From Alphaproteobacteria bacterium (lineage in GTDB: Bacteria; Pseudomonadota; Alphaproteobacteria; MPNO01; UBA2964): a stretch of 39,389 bases of DNA. Location: contig WHUE01000035.1 of assembly GCA_009377375.1 (NCBI GenBank), forward strand, positions 1 through 39,389, read 5' to 3'. Numbering within the stretch: position 1 is the stretch's first letter; every line of letters starts with the position of its first letter. A program made the translations under genes and the position numbers. This document shows positions 34,954 through 39,389 of this stretch, in pieces. The notes below the pieces were generated by a model that had not been told where the DNA came from, did no database searches, and was given only the letters and a program-made list of their open reading frames with translations.

Positions 34954-35024
34954 ATTTCTCCGGCCGTTCTGCGGCGGGGCGATGCGGGATACGATGGGGC
35001 GCATCCGCCCGGAGATACATACGC

Positions 35025-35696
35025 ATGACGCTGCCCGTATCCGTCGTTATTCCCACATTCGATGCCGCGCCGCTGATCGCAAACGCCGTGCGGGCGCATG
35101 CGGCCGCGGCGGAGGTGATCGTCGCCGATGCCGGCTCTGCCGACGGCACGCCGGCGCGGGCGGAGGAAGCCGGGGCGCGGGTGGTCGCCGCGCCGCGCGG
35201 CCGCGGTCCGCAGCTGGCAGCCGGGGCGGCGACGGCAGGCTGCGAATGGCTGCTGTTCCTCCATGCGGATACGCGGCTCGGCGACGGCTGGGCGGAAGCG
35301 GCGGGGCGGTTCGCCGCCGCGCCGGAGAACGCGATGCGCGCCGCCGCCTTCACGCTCCGGCTCGACGACCCCGCGCCGGGCGCGCGCCGGGTGGAACGGC
35401 TGGCGCGCTGGCGCGGCCGGGTTTTGGGCCTGCCCTATGGCGATCAGGGGCTGCTGATGTCGCGTGCGCTGTACGATTCTGTCGGCGGGTTCCGCCCGCT
35501 GCCGCTGTTCGAGGATGTGGACATGGTCCGGCGCATCGGCCGTCCCCGGCTGGACATACTGGAAATCCCCGCCGTGACCTCGGCGGTGCGCTATCGCCGC
35601 GAGGGTTACTGGCTGCGCCCGGCGCGCAACCTGTGCTGCCTCGCGCTCTACTTTGCAGGCGCGCCGGCGCGCCTGCTTGCGCGGCTCTACGGATAG
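35025..35696 (+). CDS. GT2 glycosyltransferase, TIGR04283 family
   Basis: 223 aa GT-A fold enzyme. The N-terminal VSVVIPTFDAA, ADAGSADGT and the DxD-like LFLHADTRLG are the nucleotide-sugar site. The later PYGDQGLLMSRALYDSVGGFRPLPLFEDVDMVRR segment is typical of the TIGR04283 family, named for an association with arsenosugar synthesis. No arsenic methylase or arsenosugar enzyme is near, so that name should not be taken as function. GGAGA at 35011-35015 supports the ATG. It pairs with the next gene, 7 nt downstream. No signal peptide; probably cytosolic or membrane-associated. Confidence 0.88.
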   Translation: MTLPVSVVIPTFDAAPLIANAVRAHAAAAEVIVADAGSADGTPARAEEAGARVVAAPRGRGPQLAAGAATAGCEWLLFLHADTRLGDGWAEAAGRFAAAPENAMRAAAFTLRLDDPAPGARRVERLARWRGRVLGLPYGDQGLLMSRALYDSVGGFRPLPLFEDVDMVRRIGRPRLDILEIPAVTSAVRYRREGYWLRPARNLCCLALYFAGAPARLLARLYG

Positions 35697-35703
35697 CGCC
35701 GGC

Positions 35704-36312
35704 ATGAGCGAGCGGCCCCGTCTCGTCGTGTTCGTCCGCGCGCCCCTGCTCGGCACGGTCAAGCGCCGCCTCGCCGCCGGGATCGGCGCGGCGGCGGCGC
35801 GCGATTTCTACGCGGCGGCGACCGGCGCCGTGCTGCGCCGCGTCGGGCGCGATGCGCGCTGGCGCACGGAGCTCCGGGTGACGCCCGACCTCTATGCCGT
35901 GTCGGGCCGGTTCTGGGACCCGGCGCTGCCGCGCGCGCCGCAGGGAAGCGGCAATCTCGGCCGGCGGATGACGCGGGCGTTCCTGACGGGCGGGCGGGGG
36001 CCGGCGCTGATCGTCGGCAGCGACATTCCCGACATCGCGCCGCACCACATCGCGGCCGCCTTCCGGGCGCTCGGCGCCGCCGATGCCGTGTTCGGCCCGG
36101 CGGCCGATGGCGGCTACTGGCTGGTCGGGCTGCGGCGGGGCGCGCTGGCGCGCGGGCTGTTCGACGGCGTGCGCTGGTCGAGCGAGCACGCCCTCGCGGA
36201 CACGCTGGCCAATCTGCGCGGAAAGCGTGTCGCCATGCTGGAGACGCTGTCGGATATCGACGATGCGGCGGACCTCGCCGCGTGGCGCGATCGCCGGCCG
36301 GCGAGACGGTAG
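35704..36312 (+). CDS. DUF2064 / TIGR04282 glycosyltransferase-like protein
   Basis: 202 aa. The N-terminal VVFVRAPLLGTVKRRLAAGIG and the central LIVGSDIPDIAPHHIAAAFRAL, followed by DAVFGPAADGGYWLVGLRR, match the DUF2064 family of GT-A nucleotidyl/glycosyl transferase-like proteins. It is commonly encoded beside TIGR04283 proteins, as here, suggesting a two-protein unit that makes or transfers a sugar. The ATG at 35704 lies 7 nt after the upstream stop. It converges on moaB with a 6-nt gap. Confidence 0.88.
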   Translation: MSERPRLVVFVRAPLLGTVKRRLAAGIGAAAARDFYAAATGAVLRRVGRDARWRTELRVTPDLYAVSGRFWDPALPRAPQGSGNLGRRMTRAFLTGGRGPALIVGSDIPDIAPHHIAAAFRALGAADAVFGPAADGGYWLVGLRRGALARGLFDGVRWSSEHALADTLANLRGKRVAMLETLSDIDDAADLAAWRDRRPARR

Positions 36313-36318
36313 ACCCGC

Positions 36319-36852
36319 CTATCTTTCCTGCAGCCGCGGGATCAGCTCGGCGAAGTTGCAGGGCTTGTGGCGGATGTCGAGCTGGGATTCCAGGATCATG
36401 TCCCATGCGTCGCGGCACGCCCCGGTGGAGCCGGGCAGGGCGAACAGATAGGTGCCGCCGGCCACGCCGGCGACGGCGCGCGACTGGATGGTCGAGGTGC
36501 CGATGCCGTCATAGCTCAGCATGCGGAACAGCTCGCCGAAGCCGGGGATTTCCTTTTCGAACACCTCGTTGAAGGCTTCCGGGGTCACGTCGCGGCCCGT
36601 CACCCCGGTGCCGCCGGTCGCCAGCACGACCTCGATGCCGGGATCGGCGATCCATTCCCGAAGCCTGGCGGCGATGGCCGGGCGTTCGTCGCGGACGATG
36701 ACCTTGGCGGCAAGCTCGTGGCCCGCTTTGGTCAGGCGCTCGACCAGGGTTGCGCCGGAGCGGTCGGTTTCTTCCGTTCTGGTATCGGAAACGGTCATCA
36801 CCGCGATGCGCAGCGGCGCGAACGGGATGGTCTCGTCAATTCTTCCCGGCAT
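36319..36852 (-). CDS. moaB: Molybdenum cofactor biosynthesis protein B
   Basis: 177 aa MoaB/MogA-fold protein, acting in adenylylation of molybdopterin before metal insertion. Blocks seen: [16 protein letters not shown] near the N-terminus, [17 protein letters not shown] (the substrate-binding loop) and [18 protein letters not shown]. The N-terminus and size fit MoaB rather than the larger MoeA. It overlaps the end of the lytic transglycosylase gene by 17 nt, so they are probably co-transcribed. No other molybdenum genes are in view. Confidence 0.92.
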   Translation of the reverse strand: MPGRIDETIPFAPLRIAVMTVSDTRTEETDRSGATLVERLTKAGHELAAKVIVRDERPAIAARLREWIADPGIEVVLATGGTGVTGRDVTPEAFNEVFEKEIPGFGELFRMLSYDGIGTSTIQSRAVAGVAGGTYLFALPGSTGACRDAWDMILESQLDIRHKPCNFAELIPRLQER

Positions 36853-38665
36853 CTGATTCGGCGTCCGCGACCTCGATGTTGTCCTGCGCCTTATATACCG
36901 GCCGCGCCCCCGCGGCGATAGCGTCCAGAGAAGGGCGGTCCTGCCCCAGCCGCTCGCGGTAGATCCAGAGATTGGCCAGCACCCGCTCGATGAACAGCCG
37001 CGTCTCCCGCGACGGGATGCTTTCGATGAACATCAGCGGATCGCTGGTCACCTTGCCGACCCGGCGCTGCCACTTGGCGAGGTTCCCCGGCCCGCCGTTA
37101 TAGGCGGCGGCGAGCAGGAAGACGTCGCCCTGCACCTGGTCGTGGCGGATCAGGTAGTCGAGATATTTCTGCCCCAGCGCGATGTTGAGCCCGGGGTCGT
37201 ACAGCCGGTCGCGCCCGCGGCCGCGGAAGCGCGTATTGGCCATGTAGCCCGCCGTCGCCGGCATCAGCTGCATCAGCCCGCGCGCCCCGGCATGGCTCTT
37301 GGCCCGCACCTTGAAGGCCGATTCCTGGCGCATGAAGGCGTAGATCAGGGCGCGGTCGACCTTGAACCCGCCCTCGGGCTTCCAGTGCGGCACCGGGTAG
37401 AAGCCGCGGTCGAGCCGCTCGCCGCCCGACGCGGCGATGGCGCCGGCGACGCCCATCGCCAGCGACGGCAGGCTGGCCTCTTCCGACACCGCCAGCAGGC
37501 TGGCGCGCAGCGCGGGGTCTTCCGCGCCGGTCAGCAGCCGAAGCTCGCGCTCCGCCTGCCGGGGCTCGTCGATCTGGATCAGCGCCAGGGCGCGCCGGGC
37601 GCCGGCGCTGGCGTTGAGCGCGGCGATGTGTTCGCCGTCCAGCACGGGGCGGTCCCAGCGGAGCCCCGAATCCAGCCCCATCACGCGGCGCGCAAGGATG
37701 CCGTAAAAGGTGCGCGGCTCGCTCGCCGCGATCCCGAGCCAGTGACTCACCCGATCGGGCCGTCGCGCCACCATGTTGGCGCGCGCCGCCCAGAACGCGG
37801 CGGCCGGGCGGTTCCACCGGCCTAGCCGGTCGGATTTCGCCATCGCCTCGAAATGCGCGGCGGCGTCTTCATGGCGTCCGCTGCGATAGGCGGCGAGACC
37901 GGCGGTCCAGCGCGCCGCCGGCACCAGATGGCCGGACCTTTTCGCCGCCGGCGCGACGAGCCGCAGCGCGTTTTCGTCGTTGCCGTAAAGGAACCAGCCG
38001 CTGGCGATGCGCGTCCGCAGGCTGTCCATCTCGGCGGCGCTGAGCGCCCCGCGTATCTGTGGCCGGGCGAGATAGTCCTCGGCCGCGGTCAGCCTCGTCC
38101 GCCACACCAGCGCGCGCACGCGGCTCTCGATCTTCGCCGCCCGGCCGCGGATGCGCAGGCCGTTCCGGCCGGAATCCAGCGCATCGGCGGCCATCGTGCC
38201 GCCGGCGTACGTCCAGGCCGGCGATCGCGGCGCACGGGCGTTGCGGGGCTTGCGTGTGAGGGCCAGCTTGTAGATCTGCCGCGCCTGCGGATGATCGGCG
38301 TAATCCGCCATCCACCTGGCCAGCTCGGCGTAGCGGGAGCGGTATTTCGTCGGGTGCAGGTAACGCTGCGCCAGCACGTGGCCCATCAGCAGCCGGTTGC
38401 CGATCTTTGCGATCAGGCGGTCGGCCTCGCGCCACTTCCCGTCCTCCTGCAACGTCATGATCCCGGCGTAGCGGGCGGCATCCTCTTCGGACAGGGGGGC
38501 GGGCAGCTCGGCATGCGCCTCGACATCTTCGGTCGCCGGCGGCAGCCCGGCGGTTTCCACCGGCCGCGCCGCGCCGTCTTCGGCCGCAAGCAGATGCGGC
38601 GCACCCGTCGTCAACGCGGCGGCAAGCACGGCCGCCGCGATCGTCACTGCTCGTACGGATACCAC
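36836..38665 (-). CDS. Soluble-type lytic murein transglycosylase (Slt family)
   Basis: 609 aa periplasmic enzyme that cleaves peptidoglycan to 1,6-anhydro-muropeptides. Residues 1 to about 27 are a signal peptide. A long helical superhelix domain (about 50-420) precedes the SLT domain. The catalytic Glu is Glu448 in FMRQESAF, followed by [19 protein letters not shown] and [13 protein letters not shown]. The length matches the Slt70 type. The start is GTG 38665, with a GGGG-rich Shine-Dalgarno. A CtrA-type box lies about 60-75 bp upstream. It overlaps moaB downstream. Confidence 0.93.
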   Translation of the reverse strand: MVSVRAVTIAAAVLAAALTTGAPHLLAAEDGAARPVETAGLPPATEDVEAHAELPAPLSEEDAARYAGIMTLQEDGKWREADRLIAKIGNRLLMGHVLAQRYLHPTKYRSRYAELARWMADYADHPQARQIYKLALTRKPRNARAPRSPAWTYAGGTMAADALDSGRNGLRIRGRAAKIESRVRALVWRTRLTAAEDYLARPQIRGALSAAEMDSLRTRIASGWFLYGNDENALRLVAPAAKRSGHLVPAARWTAGLAAYRSGRHEDAAAHFEAMAKSDRLGRWNRPAAAFWAARANMVARRPDRVSHWLGIAASEPRTFYGILARRVMGLDSGLRWDRPVLDGEHIAALNASAGARRALALIQIDEPRQAERELRLLTGAEDPALRASLLAVSEEASLPSLAMGVAGAIAASGGERLDRGFYPVPHWKPEGGFKVDRALIYAFMRQESAFKVRAKSHAGARGLMQLMPATAGYMANTRFRGRGRDRLYDPGLNIALGQKYLDYLIRHDQVQGDVFLLAAAYNGGPGNLAKWQRRVGKVTSDPLMFIESIPSRETRLFIERVLANLWIYRERLGQDRPSLDAIAAGARPVYKAQDNIEVADAESDAGKN

Positions 38666-38723
38666 TCTCTAGCCCCTTTTTCGGTGCGGTCGTTGCTGTG
38701 CCGACACCAATGCCTGAGGATGG

Positions 38724-38738
38724 TTAATTACTGCTTAA
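38724..38738 (-). promoter_or_regulatory. CtrA-type box upstream of the lytic transglycosylase
   Basis: On the minus strand the sequence reads TTAA-N7-TTAAC, the full CtrA consensus, ending 58 bp before the GTG start. TTGACG lies just upstream of it. In this GC-rich sequence such a match is rare by chance. Confidence 0.6.
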
Positions 38739-38774
38739 GCTTCGTCAACCGCGCATGCGCGGAGGGCGGCTTTT

Positions 38775-39389
38775 TTACGGGGACGGCGTGCCGGGAAGCT
38801 CGTCGAGCTTCGCGCGGATCGCCAGCAGGTCGATCCAGGTCTCGCGCTTCTGCGCCGGCTGGCGCAGCAGGTAGGCGGGGTGGAGAATGGCGCGGGCCGG
38901 CACCGGGGCGGCCATCGCGGCGCTCTGATAGCTCAGCCAGCGGCCGCGCAGCCGCATGATGCCCTGGGTGGTGCCCAGCAGCGTCTTGGCGGCGGTGCCC
39001 CCGACGGGGATCACGATGCGGGGGGCGACCAGCTCGACATGGCGCTCGACGAAGGGCAGGCAGGCGGCGATCTCGGAATCCGTCGGCGACCGGTTGCCGG
39101 GCGGACGCCACGGCAGGATGTTGGTGATGTAGACCTCGTCCCGCGCGAGGCCGATCGCCGCCAGCATGCGGTCCAGCAGGCGGCCGGCCGGGCCCACGAA
39201 GGGCACGCCGGTGCGGTCCTCCTCGGCGCCCGGCGCCTCGCCGATGAACATCAGCCTCGCGCCCGCGCTGCCGTCGCCGAAGACGAGATTGCTGGCGGTG
39301 CGCTTCAGCGCGCAGCCGTCGAACGCCGCCAGCGCCTCGCGCAGCGCGGCGAGGTCGGGCGCGTCGGCGGCGATGCTGCGCGCCGCCCG
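38775..39389 (-). CDS. Uracil-DNA glycosylase, family 4 type (5' end outside window)
   Basis: At least 204 aa are visible. The reading frame is open to the right edge, so the start lies beyond it. It removes uracil from DNA. The catalytic and uracil-binding motifs are [34 protein letters not shown] and the late HPAYLLRQP. An upstream [17 protein letters not shown] matches the family N-terminal region, so the internal ATG at 39251 is not the start. Of the four cysteines that bind the [4Fe-4S] cluster in classical members, only those in GCALK and AACLPF are seen. The usual KCRPPGNR Cys is Trp here. Cluster binding is therefore doubtful. Confidence 0.88.
   Translation of the reverse strand, partial: RAARSIAADAPDLAALREALAAFDGCALKRTASNLVFGDGSAGARLMFIGEAPGAEEDRTGVPFVGPAGRLLDRMLAAIGLARDEVYITNILPWRPPGNRSPTDSEIAACLPFVERHVELVAPRIVIPVGGTAAKTLLGTTQGIMRLRGRWLSYQSAAMAAPVPARAILHPAYLLRQPAQKRETWIDLLAIRAKLDELPGTPSP

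Noticed and set aside
35025-36312. Arsenosugar biosynthesis locus
   Set aside because: Only the two loosely named transferase families are present. No arsenic-specific enzyme or resistance gene is visible in the window.
38749-38776. CCGCGCATGCGCGG palindrome followed by a T run as an intrinsic terminator
   Set aside because: The T run follows on the plus strand with a 9-nt gap, but both flanking genes are on the minus strand, where no T run follows the stem.

Overview
The window is about 39.4 kb of GC-rich chromosome. It is densely packed with housekeeping genes, codon use looks uniform, and I saw no insertion sequence, phage gene, CRISPR array, tRNA or rRNA. The gene content points to an alphaproteobacterium. 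It has CcrM (a GANTC adenine methylase), an F0 ATP synthase operon with separate b and b' subunits and no F1 genes beside it, a two-subunit glycine decarboxylase behind a tandem glycine riboswitch, ispH-thrB-rnhA in one run, and dciA-dsbA-smc back to back with mutY. I cannot place it below class level.

Layout, left to right. 0-5 kb: nicotinate phosphoribosyltransferase, an M32 carboxypeptidase, and an arginase flanked by two paralogous small secreted proteins. 4.9-11.2 kb: thrC overlapping an M16 peptidase, then YqgE/AlgH, a DsbD-type thiol reductase and a Prx5-type peroxiredoxin. 11.2-14.1 kb (minus): ispH, thrB, rnhA and a small membrane methyltransferase. 14.2-15.9 kb: a two-CDGSH iron-sulfur protein, an unknown lipoprotein and an alpha/beta hydrolase. 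16.0-21.6 kb: promoter, tandem glycine riboswitch, gcvT-gcvH-gcvPA-gcvPB and an EamA transporter. 21.6-24.1 kb (minus): atpI-atpB-atpE-b'-b. 24.2-29.0 kb (minus): dciA, dsbA-like, smc. 29.0-33.6 kb: mutY, then ccrM, rnhB and a Kef-type antiporter on the minus strand. 33.8-36.3 kb: a radical SAM protein divergent from a glycosyltransferase pair. 36.3-39.4 kb (minus): moaB, a lytic transglycosylase, and a family-4-type uracil-DNA glycosylase that runs off the right edge.

Several genes share themes. thrB and thrC are the last two steps of threonine synthesis. The gcv operon is complete for cleaving glycine except for the shared L-protein. DsbD, the DsbA-like oxidase and the peroxiredoxin handle envelope thiols and peroxide. 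smc, dciA, mutY, ccrM, rnhB and the glycosylase make 24-39 kb rich in chromosome replication, repair and cell-cycle functions.

The most informative signals are regulatory. Six GANTC sites lie within 85 bp at the ccrM promoter. A perfect alphaproteobacterial LexA box (GAAC-N7-GAAC) sits 25 bp upstream of the radical SAM gene. A full CtrA-type box (TTAA-N7-TTAAC) lies upstream of the lytic transglycosylase. Together with the glycine riboswitch they suggest methylation, SOS, cell-cycle and metabolite control in one window. I found no clearly new multi-gene system. The best novelty candidates are the secreted paralogue pair around arginase, the possible SOS control of the radical SAM protein, and the glycosyltransferase pair that carries an arsenosugar family name without arsenic genes beside it.
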